A stretch of DNA of 64,000 nucleotides, taken from positions 39,995 through 103,994 of the forward strand of contig NZ_BAGL01000085.1 in NCBI RefSeq assembly GCF_000308875.1, given 5' to 3'. Position numbers and translations under genes: made by a program. Origin of the DNA: Nocardia transvalensis NBRC 15921 (GTDB lineage: Bacteria > Actinomycetota > Actinomycetes > Mycobacteriales > Mycobacteriaceae). Every line of letters begins with the position of its first letter. The first letter of the stretch is position 1. The notes beneath the pieces were generated by a model. That model had not been told where the DNA came from. It saw only the letters and a list, made by a program, of their open reading frames with translations, and ran no database searches. This document shows, one piece after another, positions 41,648 through 49,532 of this stretch.

Positions 41648-43033
41648 ATGACGGAATACAGTGCGACCAACCCACTCCGCATTGCGATCGTGGGCGCCGG
41701 ACCGGCCGGAATCTACGCCGCCGATGCCCTGATGAAGTCCGATGCCGAGGTGGCCATCGACCTGTACGAGCGGATGCCCGCACCGTTCGGGCTGATTCGC
41801 TACGGCGTCGCTCCGGACCACCCGCGCATCAAGGGCATCATCACCGCACTGCACAAGGTGCTCGACAAGCCGCAGGTGCGCCTGCTCGGCAATATCGACT
41901 ACGGCACCGACATCACGCTGGCCGATATGCGCCAGTTCTACGACGCGGTGATCTTCTCCACCGGCGCCAACGCCGACCGGGCGCTGCCCGTCCCGGGTAT
42001 CGACCTGGACGGCTCCTACGGCGCCGCCGACTTCGTGTCCTGGTACGACGGCCACCCCGACGTACCGCGGAGCTGGCCGCTGGAGGCCGAGAAGGTCGCG
42101 GTCCTCGGCGTCGGCAACGTCGCGCTCGATGTGGCGCGCGTGCTCGCCAAGACCGGCGAGGAGCTGCTGCCGACCGAGATCCCGCCGAACGTCTACGAGG
42201 GCCTCAAGAACAACAAGGCCGTCGAGGTGCACGTCTTCGGCCGCCGCGGTCCCGCGCAGGCCAAGTTCACCCCGCTGGAGCTGCGCGAGCTGGACCACTC
42301 GCCGAATATCGAGGTCATCGTCGACCCCGAGGACATCGACTACGACGAGGGCTCCGAGGCCGCGCGCCGCCACTCCAAGCAGGTCGACATGGTCTGCAAC
42401 ACCCTCGAGCAGTGGGCGATCCGCGATGTCGGCGACCGCCCGCACAAACTGTTCCTGCACTTCTTCGAGTCCCCGCACGAGATCGTCGGCGAGGACGGCA
42501 CGGTCGTCGGGCTGCGCACCGAGCGCACCCAGCTCGACGGCACCGGCAATGTGAAGGGCACCGGCGTCTACCGCGACTGGGACGTGTCGGCGGTCTACCG
42601 CGCGGTCGGCTACCTGTCGCAGAACATCCCCCAGCTGCCGTTCGACGAGCAGGCCGGCACCGTGCCCAACGAGGCCGGGCGCGTCCTGGTCGACGAGGAC
42701 GCCGACGGCGCCGACCGGTTCATGCCCGGCACCTACGTCACCGGCTGGATCAAGCGCGGCCCGGTCGGCCTCATCGGCCACACCAAGGGCGACGCCAACG
42801 AGACCATCGCCTGCCTGCTGGACGATGCGGCGAACTTCGAGCCCGCCACCGAGCGCGATGCCGACGCGGTCACGAAGTGGCTGGAAGAGAAGGGCATCCC
42901 GTTCACCACCTGGGCCGGCTGGTACCGGCTCGACGCGCACGAGCGGTCCCTCGGTGAACCCCAGGGCCGCGAGCGCGTCAAGGTCGTCGAGCGTCACGAG
43001 ATGCTCGCGGCGAGCGAACCGCACAAAATCTGA
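41648..43033 (+). CDS. fprA: Ferredoxin/flavodoxin-NADP+ reductase FprA
   Basis: A 461-residue adrenodoxin-reductase-type flavoenzyme. FAD motif IAIVGAGPAGIYAADALM at the N terminus, DLYERMPAPFGLIRYGVAPD following, NADP motif VLGVGNVALDVARVL near residue 160, and VYVTGWIKRGPVGLIGH-like YVTGWIKRGPVGLIGHTKGD near residue 370. It passes electrons from NADPH to ferredoxins serving P450s or Fe-S assembly. ATG at 41648 is used; a GTG at 41636 is in frame. The iron box upstream would fit an iron-regulated reductase. Confidence 0.93.
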   Translation: MTEYSATNPLRIAIVGAGPAGIYAADALMKSDAEVAIDLYERMPAPFGLIRYGVAPDHPRIKGIITALHKVLDKPQVRLLGNIDYGTDITLADMRQFYDAVIFSTGANADRALPVPGIDLDGSYGAADFVSWYDGHPDVPRSWPLEAEKVAVLGVGNVALDVARVLAKTGEELLPTEIPPNVYEGLKNNKAVEVHVFGRRGPAQAKFTPLELRELDHSPNIEVIVDPEDIDYDEGSEAARRHSKQVDMVCNTLEQWAIRDVGDRPHKLFLHFFESPHEIVGEDGTVVGLRTERTQLDGTGNVKGTGVYRDWDVSAVYRAVGYLSQNIPQLPFDEQAGTVPNEAGRVLVDEDADGADRFMPGTYVTGWIKRGPVGLIGHTKGDANETIACLLDDAANFEPATERDADAVTKWLEEKGIPFTTWAGWYRLDAHERSLGEPQGRERVKVVERHEMLAASEPHKI

Positions 43034-43095
43034 AAATACCTCGGGCCGTCACCACGGCTTACGCAAATGTCACCGTCGTGAGGCATGCTGATCAC

Positions 43096-43968
43096 GTGTT
43101 CGATGCCCATGTCCACCTGATCGATCCGCGGTATCCGCTGACCGAGAACGAGGGCTACCTGCCGGAGCCCTTCACCATCGCCGACTACCGAAAGCGCATG
43201 TCGCGCTTCGATGTCGACGGTGGTGCGGTGGTCAGCGCGTCGTTCCAGCGCACCGATACGGGGTTCATGCGCGCCGCGCTGGCCGAGCTGGGCCCGAATT
43301 GGGCCGGGGTGGTGAACCCGAATCCGGACGCCTCCGACGAGGAGATCGCCGATCTGGACCGCGCGGGCGTGCGCGCGCTGCGATTCAACCTCAAGCGGGC
43401 CGCCGGGGATATCGTCACGCTGACCATGGAGGCGCTGCGCGCGCACGATATCGCCGGCTGGCACGTGGAGCTGTATATCGACGGGTCCATGCTGGGCTCG
43501 CTGGAGCCGGTGATCTCCAAGCTGCCGGTGCTCTCGATCGACCACCTGGGCATGTCCGACGACTGCCTGCCGTACCTGCTGAACCTGGTCGACCGGGGCG
43601 CCCGGGTGAAGGCGTCCGGCTTCGGCCGTGTCTCGATGAATATCGTCTCGGCGCTGCGCCGGATCCACGCGGTCAATCCCGAGGCGCTCATGTTCGGCTC
43701 CGATCTGCCGGGCACCCGGGCGGGCCGGCCCTTCCGGGCCTCCGATATCGAGCTGATCGCCGATGCCATCGGCACCGATATGTACAAGGTCCTCGAGGAC
43801 AACGCGCGGGCCTTCTACCGGCTGCCGGCGAAGGTGCGGGCGGTGCACGAGGAGCCCGCGCCCACCCTGCCCATCCTCCGGGCGGCCGAGCCGCCGACGC
43901 TTCGGCTCAACCGGTCGGAGTTGCCGGGGCGGGCGGATACGACCATCCCGCTGCGCATCGTCGAGTAG
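43096..43968 (+). CDS. Amidohydrolase_2 family metal-dependent hydrolase
   Basis: A 290-residue TIM-barrel hydrolase. The metal motif HVH is in FDAHVHLIDPR, a third His in IDHLGMSD and the acidic ligand in MFGSDLPGTRAGR; substrate-side residues include RALRFNLKRA. Members decarboxylate or hydrolyse lactone and aromatic-acid derivatives; the substrate here is unknown. Start is uncertain: GTG at 43096 places the HxH motif at the usual position, GTG at 43078 would add six residues. It follows fprA by 62 bp on the same strand. Confidence 0.85.
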   Translation: MFDAHVHLIDPRYPLTENEGYLPEPFTIADYRKRMSRFDVDGGAVVSASFQRTDTGFMRAALAELGPNWAGVVNPNPDASDEEIADLDRAGVRALRFNLKRAAGDIVTLTMEALRAHDIAGWHVELYIDGSMLGSLEPVISKLPVLSIDHLGMSDDCLPYLLNLVDRGARVKASGFGRVSMNIVSALRRIHAVNPEALMFGSDLPGTRAGRPFRASDIELIADAIGTDMYKVLEDNARAFYRLPAKVRAVHEEPAPTLPILRAAEPPTLRLNRSELPGRADTTIPLRIVE

Positions 43969-44086
43969 GCGAAGTCCGTGCGGGGCAACAGGTCTCGCGC
44001 CTGATTCACACCCTCCTTTTTTCGGCACGTGCCGACACCCCGTTGCCCCACTGTTGCCTCAAGCGCACTGGTCGCCCGTCCAAGAT

Positions 44087-44131
44087 ATTTAGAGGATTCT
44101 CTTGCTCTAAATAACGACTTGCTGCTATGTT
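44087..44131 (+). promoter_or_regulatory. Promoter with overlapping dyad for the small-peptide genes
   Basis: ATTTAGAG (44087-44094) and CTCTAAAT (44105-44112) form a perfect 8-bp inverted repeat. It overlaps a good promoter: -35 TTGCTC (44102-44107), 18-bp spacer, -10 TATGTT (44126-44131). The stretch is notably AT-rich for this genome. A regulator binding the dyad would occlude the -35 box. Predicted leader length is about 90 nt. Confidence 0.55.
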
Positions 44132-44162
44132 GCCTGGGTCACCATCTATACACGATTGTGAC

Positions 44163-44198
44163 CTTCCTCTCGACCGTGGAGATCGCCGGTCGAGGAAG
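44163..44198 (+). promoter_or_regulatory. Leader hairpin before the small-peptide genes
   Basis: CTTCCTCTCGACC (44163-44175) pairs with GGTCGAGGAAG (44188-44198) with bulged bases around a 12-base loop, 27 bases before the first start codon. It may stabilise the mRNA; a regulatory role is possible. Confidence 0.45.
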
Positions 44199-44225
44199 TT
44201 CGCACGCTCACAAAGGAGTTTCACT

Positions 44226-44339
44226 ATGGGTTCGCTGAGCGACCTTATCGGCGCGCTGATTCCGGCCCTGGGTTCCGCGGCGGCGGGTGACGGACTGTGG
44301 GATGTCTTCCTCGGCTCACTCGGAAACATCGTCAAGTAG
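44226..44339 (+). CDS. Small hydrophobic peptide 1 (porin/mycomembrane peptide-like)
   Basis: A 37-residue peptide beginning MGSLSDLIGALIPALGSAAA and ending DVFLGSLGNIVK. It has an AAAGGAG ribosome binding site seven bases before the ATG, better than most genes here. It is Gly/Ser/Leu-rich, amphipathic and without a signal peptide or Cys. Size, composition and leaderless form resemble corynebacterial PorA/PorH, O-mycolylated channel peptides. It shares MGSL-D-IG and Gly-Ser patches with the peptide encoded 54 bp downstream. No homology can be asserted from sequence alone; alternatives are a toxic or surface-active peptide. Confidence 0.65.
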   Translation: MGSLSDLIGALIPALGSAAAGDGLWDVFLGSLGNIVK

Positions 44340-44392
44340 ACGCGCCTCCAGAACCAACAAAAGCCCCACAACAGAAAAAACAGGAGTTACAC

Positions 44393-44509
44393 ATGGGATC
44401 GCTCATCGACATTCTCGGCCTGGGAACCGCCAGTGCGGGCTCGATCGGCACGAATATCGTGAATGCGCTGATCAGCCTCAGCGGCGGAACACCGGCCGCC
44501 GGCAAGTAA
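44393..44509 (+). CDS. Small hydrophobic peptide 2 (paralogue of peptide 1)
   Basis: A 38-residue peptide beginning MGSLIDILGLGTASAGSIGT and ending with SLSGGTPAAGK. An AGGAG ribosome binding site lies six bases before the ATG. Like peptide 1 it starts MGSL, is rich in Gly, Ser, Leu and Ile, ends in Lys and lacks a signal peptide. The two are co-transcribed, separated by 53 AT-rich bases, as the two-component porins PorA and PorH are. Ser residues flanked by Gly/Ala (TASAGSIG) would suit O-acylation. A strong hairpin follows directly. Confidence 0.65.
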   Translation: MGSLIDILGLGTASAGSIGTNIVNALISLSGGTPAAGK

Positions 44510-44523
44510 TTCGACGACCGGCG

Positions 44524-44560
44524 GGCGGGGCGCACTCGATGCCTGCGAGTGCGCCTCGCC
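44524..44560 (+). terminator. Hairpin between peptide 2 and mycolyltransferase gene
   Basis: GGCGGGGCGCACTCG (44524-44538), loop ATGCCTG, CGAGTGCGCCTCGCC (44546-44560): a 15-bp stem with one mismatch. It would end most peptide transcripts and let limited read-through reach the mycolyltransferase gene. The in-frame ATG at 44539 lies in the loop, arguing against its use as a start. Confidence 0.65.
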
Positions 44561-44601
44561 GTCGGGCTTGTGACCTATTCGCGTATCCCGAGGAATATCC
44601 G

Positions 44602-45612
44602 TTGCGCCGCTTCGCCTCTCTGGTCGCCGCCGTCGCGGCATTCGCCCTGTCGTGGATTATCGCCGCACCGGCGACGCCGGCCGCCGAGGCACGACTCGTC
44701 AGCGAGAATGCGGGCCCCGGAAGGCTTGTCGACCTCACCGTCCATTCACCCGCCATGGATCGCGATGTGCGACTACAGGTATTGCGCCCGGACGATACGA
44801 ATACCCCTGCCCCGACGCTGTATCTGCTGAACGGCGCGGGCGGAGGCGAAGACGCGGCAACCTGGCTGGAACGCACCGATGCGGCCGACTTCTTCGCCGA
44901 CAAACACGTCAATGTCGTGATTCCCACGGAAGGCGCATTCAGCTACTACACCGACTGGCAGCGCCCGGACGCCGGCCTGGCCAAGAAATTGGGGAACAAC
45001 GGCCGGAACATGTGGTCGACCTTCCTCACCCGGGAACTGCCGCCGCTGATCGATGCCGCCTTCGGGACGACCGGCCGGAACGCGGTCGCGGGGATATCCA
45101 TGGCCGGGACCTCCGTCCTCGACCTCGCGATGGAATCGCCCGATCTGTACAGCAGCGTCGCCGCGTACAGCGGCTGCGCCATGACCAGCGACCCGCTCGG
45201 GGCGGCGGCCGTGACACTGGTCGTCGGACTGGGTGGCGGCGACGCGAAGAATATGTGGGGCCCGAACGGCGGCGAGGGCTGGCGCGAGCACGACCCGTAC
45301 CTGCACGCGGACCGGCTTCCGCCCATTCCGATGTACATCTCCAGCGGCACCGGATTACCGGGCCGGCACGACAGCCTGGCCGATCCGACGGTCGACTACA
45401 GCACCCGGATGCTGGCGAATCAGGTATTGCTCGGCGGCGGAATCGAATCCGCGGCGAACTACTGCACCACCAAACTCGCCGAGCGCACCCGTGAACTCGG
45501 CCGCACCGACATCACCTATGCCTTTCATCCGACCGGCACCCATTCGTGGGGTTATTGGCAGGAGGACCTGCACCGGTCCTGGCCGATGATGGCCGCGTCG
45601 ATGGGCCTCTGA
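44602..45612 (+). CDS. Secreted mycolyltransferase (antigen 85-type esterase)
   Basis: A 336-residue exported alpha/beta hydrolase. Signal peptide MRRFASLVAAVAAFALSWII, cleavage probably after TPAAEA. Nucleophile Ser166 in AVAGISMAGTS, and His314 in HPTGTHSWGYWQ, equivalent to the antigen 85 THSWEYW motif; WREHDPYLHADRL matches the antigen 85 W-x-x-xDP segment. Antigen 85 and corynebacterial Myt enzymes transfer mycolic acids to trehalose, arabinogalactan or, for MytC, small proteins. TTG start with GAGGA upstream; ATG at 44539 is an alternative. Position directly after two small peptides suggests they could be its substrates. Confidence 0.88.
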   Translation: MRRFASLVAAVAAFALSWIIAAPATPAAEARLVSENAGPGRLVDLTVHSPAMDRDVRLQVLRPDDTNTPAPTLYLLNGAGGGEDAATWLERTDAADFFADKHVNVVIPTEGAFSYYTDWQRPDAGLAKKLGNNGRNMWSTFLTRELPPLIDAAFGTTGRNAVAGISMAGTSVLDLAMESPDLYSSVAAYSGCAMTSDPLGAAAVTLVVGLGGGDAKNMWGPNGGEGWREHDPYLHADRLPPIPMYISSGTGLPGRHDSLADPTVDYSTRMLANQVLLGGGIESAANYCTTKLAERTRELGRTDITYAFHPTGTHSWGYWQEDLHRSWPMMAASMGL

Positions 45613-47046
45613 TTACGCACCGATCGCCGCGCGCAGCTGCCGGAAGGACCTGAACAGCAGTTCCCGGTAGCGCTCCGGGTCGGGCAGCATTGCGGGATCG
45701 GCACTCACCGAGATCACCAGATCCGCGCCCTGCGAGGTGATCAGGTGCCGCAGGCCGTCACCGTCCATGACCGGCAGCACCCCGAAGACACCGGCCACCG
45801 GCATCCCCAGGAATTCGAGCCGCTCGCTCACCGGCGGCACATTGCTGATCGTGGTGTTGGTCAGCGGAACCGTGGCGACGCCGTCGAAAACCCGTCGCGC
45901 CCTGGCCCATCCGGCCAGCCGTAACAACCAGGCCGGGGAGGTTTCCACGCGGGATTCGCGGCGGATCACCGCGGCGTCGCGGTAGCGCAGTTTCTCGTCC
46001 CGCGCGGAGGACCGGATCGCCCGCAGTCGTTCCAGCGGATCGGCGATTCCGGTGTGCAGATCCACCGACATCTGGCACAGCCGATTCGCCGAATTCCACG
46101 GTGCGATACCGCGCATCGAGATCGGGACCATGGCGGCCAGGGATTCCGGCGGCGTCTCCCCTCGCTCGGCGAGATAGTCGGCGAGCGCGCCGGAGACCAC
46201 GGCGAGCAGGAGGTCGTTGACGGTAACCCGTTCGGCGAACACGGATTTCACCTCGAGGATGTCGTGCAGCGGAAAGGTCACCAGGTCGAAGGCGAGGTCC
46301 GGGCCCACGCCGCGATTGAATCGGGTGGCGGGCCGGTGGGCGACCGGCTCACGAACGGCGCTCGCCGCCACCTCCGCGGCGGCGGCGCGAGTGCGCGCCA
46401 GTCCCCTGACGAAACGCACGCACCGGAAGGGCAGCAGACCCAGTCCGCGAACCGCCGCGGCCGGGGCCGACCAGGACCCGATATCGCCGGCCGGATCGGC
46501 GGGCAGTACCTCGTTGCCGCCGAACAACGTCAGCTCCAGTTGCCGCGTGGCAACTCCGTCACCGACGCTGTGATGGAATTTGAGGACGACGATCGTCACC
46601 GCGGGCCGGCCCGGAAAGTCCGTGACCTTTCCGAAGAGGTGCAACTCCCACGGCGGACGCGAAAGATCCATCCGTGTACCGGTGATCTCGGAGATTCGCC
46701 GACGGACATCGGCCCATTCCGAATACTCGGGCCCGTATGCGGTCACATGCTCACGGATATCGAAGGCGGCGTCGGGCACCCAGTAAGGCATATCGATATC
46801 GCCCGGTACCCGCGCCAGCCGCCGACGGAAAAGCGGCGAGAATCCGAGGCGGTCGCGCATCCATCCGACCGCGCTCTCGTAATCCGGCGACGCGGTATCC
46901 GTCGCATCGAAAACGTAGGCCGCGACGATGTTCGACGGATGCCGCTCGAATTCGTCGTAGACGAACACGGCATCACGCGGCATCAGCTGCTCGGCGGTAA
47001 GGCGGGACCGAGCGGTCACGGAATCGCCGGCCGCTGTCGTTCTCAT
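45613..47046 (-). CDS. Wax ester synthase/diacylglycerol acyltransferase (WS/DGAT)
   Basis: A 477-residue bifunctional acyltransferase. The catalytic motif HHxxxDG is present at ~158-164 (LKFHHSVGDGVA), and the C-terminal half holds the family segments MVPISMRGIAPWNSANRL and LTNTTISNVPPVSERLEFLG. It esterifies diacylglycerol or fatty alcohol with acyl-CoA, building storage lipid or wax. I used the ATG ending at 47046 (MRTTAAGDSV) with TAGGAG upstream; the frame extends to 47085. Its stop abuts the mycolyltransferase stop with no gap. Confidence 0.92.
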   Translation of the reverse strand: MRTTAAGDSVTARSRLTAEQLMPRDAVFVYDEFERHPSNIVAAYVFDATDTASPDYESAVGWMRDRLGFSPLFRRRLARVPGDIDMPYWVPDAAFDIREHVTAYGPEYSEWADVRRRISEITGTRMDLSRPPWELHLFGKVTDFPGRPAVTIVVLKFHHSVGDGVATRQLELTLFGGNEVLPADPAGDIGSWSAPAAAVRGLGLLPFRCVRFVRGLARTRAAAAEVAASAVREPVAHRPATRFNRGVGPDLAFDLVTFPLHDILEVKSVFAERVTVNDLLLAVVSGALADYLAERGETPPESLAAMVPISMRGIAPWNSANRLCQMSVDLHTGIADPLERLRAIRSSARDEKLRYRDAAVIRRESRVETSPAWLLRLAGWARARRVFDGVATVPLTNTTISNVPPVSERLEFLGMPVAGVFGVLPVMDGDGLRHLITSQGADLVISVSADPAMLPDPERYRELLFRSFRQLRAAIGA

Positions 47047-47154
47047 AATGCACCGGCTCCTACCCGTCGGGCGGCGGCAGCGCACTATCGATGCCCGGAA
47101 TTCACGCCCGAATCGGAGTATACCGGCGCACCGGGGACCGCGAATTCCCTTCGC

Positions 47155-48123
47155 TCAATCGAGCCCGGGATGCTGTATCAGGTATTCGGCGGCGGCCAGG
47201 CCCACGCGATAGGCGTTCTCTATGGACAGCGGGAAACCCGGCGAATATCCGCCGTGCTCCACCGCGTCCAGCACCTGCCCGACCGTCTGGCCGGGGTGCG
47301 GCTGATCGAAGTTGCTGGCGGTGCGCAGGTTCACGTACCGGTCGAGCTTCCCGGCGCGGGCGAGCGCGGCCGCGGTGCCGTTGTCCTCCATCTGGGTGGT
47401 GCAGTAGCGGCCACGGCCGCCGGTGTACAGGCCGACGATGTAGGCCGCCTTGGCCGACGCCTCCGGGCCGTTGAAGAAATTGTCCCCCGTGGCCGTATCA
47501 CACTGGGTGACAGCGGGTTTCGGATTTCCCTGCTGCTGCGGATACTCCGCGCGGGCGCGGGCGGCGTCGTCGCTGTCGGCGAGGGCGACATCCTTGGTGT
47601 TGCGGTAGACCGCGTCGACGAGCCGGCCGTCCAGCTCGTACATCTGGGTGCTCGGATTCGAATGCGGGACATAGCCGTGGGGAACACCGGGATCGTCCTG
47701 CGGCAGCACGTGGTGGCCGAGATCGACGTCGACGACCCAGCGCGCCCACGCGGCGAAGCCGAGCGTTCCGGCATCGGGCGGGGTGCCCGCGATGCCCGCG
47801 GTGACGAAGTACGCGTCGTCGAAGTTCAGGCGCGAGCCGGCCAGGACGGCCTCGGTGGACAGCGAGGCGTTCACCTTGCCCATATCCGTCACCATCAGGC
47901 ACAAACCGGAATCGTTGCAGCGCACCGGCGTTCGCACACCCGGCACCGCGATTTCGTGCGTCCAGCGCTGCTTCTCCACCCAGGGCTTCGCCTCGGGGTC
48001 GAACATCGTCACGACCATGGCCTTGACCGCCACCCGATCGTCGGCGGAGTCGCCGCCGCATCCGGCGGCCGCCAGTGCCACCGCGAGCCCCGCTGCCGCG
48101 AGGCCGAAAGCCCTGCTGAACAC
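47155..48123 (-). CDS. Purine nucleoside permease-like lipoprotein (NUP family)
   Basis: A 322-residue lipoprotein. The signal peptide (MFSRAFGLAAAGLAVALAAA, then GCGG) has its lipobox Cys near residue 22. The mature part matches the NUP/purine nucleoside permease family: VKAMVVTMFDPEAKPW, NDSGLCLMVTDMGKVNA, YFVTAGIAGTPPDAGTLG and YCTTQMEDNGTAAALARAG, a fold related to nucleoside phosphorylases. In fungi these proteins support purine nucleoside uptake; a bacterial role is unclear. GTG start ending at 48123 with AGGAGG six bases upstream. Confidence 0.8.
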   Translation of the reverse strand: MFSRAFGLAAAGLAVALAAAGCGGDSADDRVAVKAMVVTMFDPEAKPWVEKQRWTHEIAVPGVRTPVRCNDSGLCLMVTDMGKVNASLSTEAVLAGSRLNFDDAYFVTAGIAGTPPDAGTLGFAAWARWVVDVDLGHHVLPQDDPGVPHGYVPHSNPSTQMYELDGRLVDAVYRNTKDVALADSDDAARARAEYPQQQGNPKPAVTQCDTATGDNFFNGPEASAKAAYIVGLYTGGRGRYCTTQMEDNGTAAALARAGKLDRYVNLRTASNFDQPHPGQTVGQVLDAVEHGGYSPGFPLSIENAYRVGLAAAEYLIQHPGLD

Positions 48124-48290
48124 CCCGTCCTCCTGCCATCGCCGACGTACCCGCTCAGACGGTAGAAGCAGCGCGTTGCGGAGAGGTAACCGGGGTTTGC
48201 CGATGGATGTCGCCGAGGCCCGCGTTATTGTCGTAGTGTCAATACCGTACTGCGCGCAGGCGCGCAGCATCGACGACGAAGAGGTAGGGC

Positions 48291-49391
48291 GTGAGCACTC
48301 CATCCACCGTCACCAGGCAGGGCCCGCTCGCGGGCGTGCGTGTTGTCGAACTGGCCGGCATCGGCCCCGGCCCGCACGCGGCACTGCTGCTTGCGGACCT
48401 GGGCGCGGATGTGATCCGGGTGCAGCGGCCCGGCATGCTGCCCGGGTTCATGGAGCGGCCGCAGTGGCGGGGCCGCACGATCGTCGAGGCCAACCTGAAG
48501 GATCCGGCCGATATCGAGAAGGTGCTCGGGCTCGTCGAGAAGGCCGACGTCCTCCTCGAGGGCTTCCGGCCCGGCGTGACCGAGCGCATGGGCCTCGGCC
48601 CGGACGCGGCGCTCGAGCGCAATCCGCGCCTGGTCTACGGCCGGATGACCGGCTGGGGCCAGCACGGTCCGCTCGCCGACCGCGCCGGCCACGACATCAA
48701 CTACATCTCGCTGACCGGCGTGCTGCACGCCATCGGCCACAAGGGCGAGCGGCCGGTGCCGCCGCTGAACATGGTCGGCGACTTCGGCGGCGGCTCGATG
48801 TTCCTGGTGTTCGGCATCCTGGCCGCGCTGATCGAGCGGCAGGGCTCGGGCAAGGGCCAGGTCGTCGACGCCGCGATGATCGACGGCGCGCTGGCGCTGT
48901 CGCACATGATCTGGGGCATGCGCGGCGTGGGCCTGTGGTCGGACGAGCGCGGCAGCAATCTGCTCGACACGGGCATGTCGTTCTACGACACCTACGAGAC
49001 CTCCGACGGCAAGTACCTGGCCGTGGGCTGCATCGAGCCGCAGTTCTACGCCGAATTCCTGAAGGGCCTCGAGATCGATCCGGAGGGCCTGCCCAACCAG
49101 CTCGACCCGAACGCCCAGGACCAGCTGAAGAAGCTGTTCGCGGACAAGATCAAGACGAAGACCCGCGACGAGTGGGCGGCCGTCTTCGAGGGCACCGACG
49201 CCTGCGTCACCCCCGTCCTCACCCTCACCGAGGCCACCGCGAACGAGCACATCGCCGCCCGCGAATCCCTGGTCGAGATCGACGGAGTCGTCCAGCACGC
49301 CCCGGCCCCCCGCTTCTCCCGCACTCCCGGCGCCGTCCCCACGCCGCCGCCGTCGGAGGCCACACCCATCGATCAGGTGTGGACGGAGTGA
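48291..49391 (+). CDS. Alpha-methylacyl-CoA racemase (class III CoA-transferase family)
   Basis: A 366-residue protein close to M. tuberculosis Mcr. Segments: GVRVVELAGIGPGPHAALLL, YGRMTGWGQHGPLADRAGHD (His of the acid/base pair), NMVGDFGGGSMFLVFGILAA (Asp partner) and AVGCIEPQFYAEFLKGLEID (Glu). It epimerises 2-methylacyl-CoA thioesters, needed before beta-oxidation of branched or sterol side chains, a role compatible with the catabolic operon at the left end. GTG start at 48291. Confidence 0.92.
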   Translation: MSTPSTVTRQGPLAGVRVVELAGIGPGPHAALLLADLGADVIRVQRPGMLPGFMERPQWRGRTIVEANLKDPADIEKVLGLVEKADVLLEGFRPGVTERMGLGPDAALERNPRLVYGRMTGWGQHGPLADRAGHDINYISLTGVLHAIGHKGERPVPPLNMVGDFGGGSMFLVFGILAALIERQGSGKGQVVDAAMIDGALALSHMIWGMRGVGLWSDERGSNLLDTGMSFYDTYETSDGKYLAVGCIEPQFYAEFLKGLEIDPEGLPNQLDPNAQDQLKKLFADKIKTKTRDEWAAVFEGTDACVTPVLTLTEATANEHIAARESLVEIDGVVQHAPAPRFSRTPGAVPTPPPSEATPIDQVWTE

Positions 49392-49532
49392 GGACGAATT
49401 AAGCTGGTCGTACGTACAATTGACAGGACATGCATCGAGTTCGCGTCGATAGCAACTGAGCATGTGGCCTGGATCTGACTGGGTCCGTTAGGCGTTCGTT
49501 CGCTCCGCGTACATTCCTGAGGCACTAAAGTA

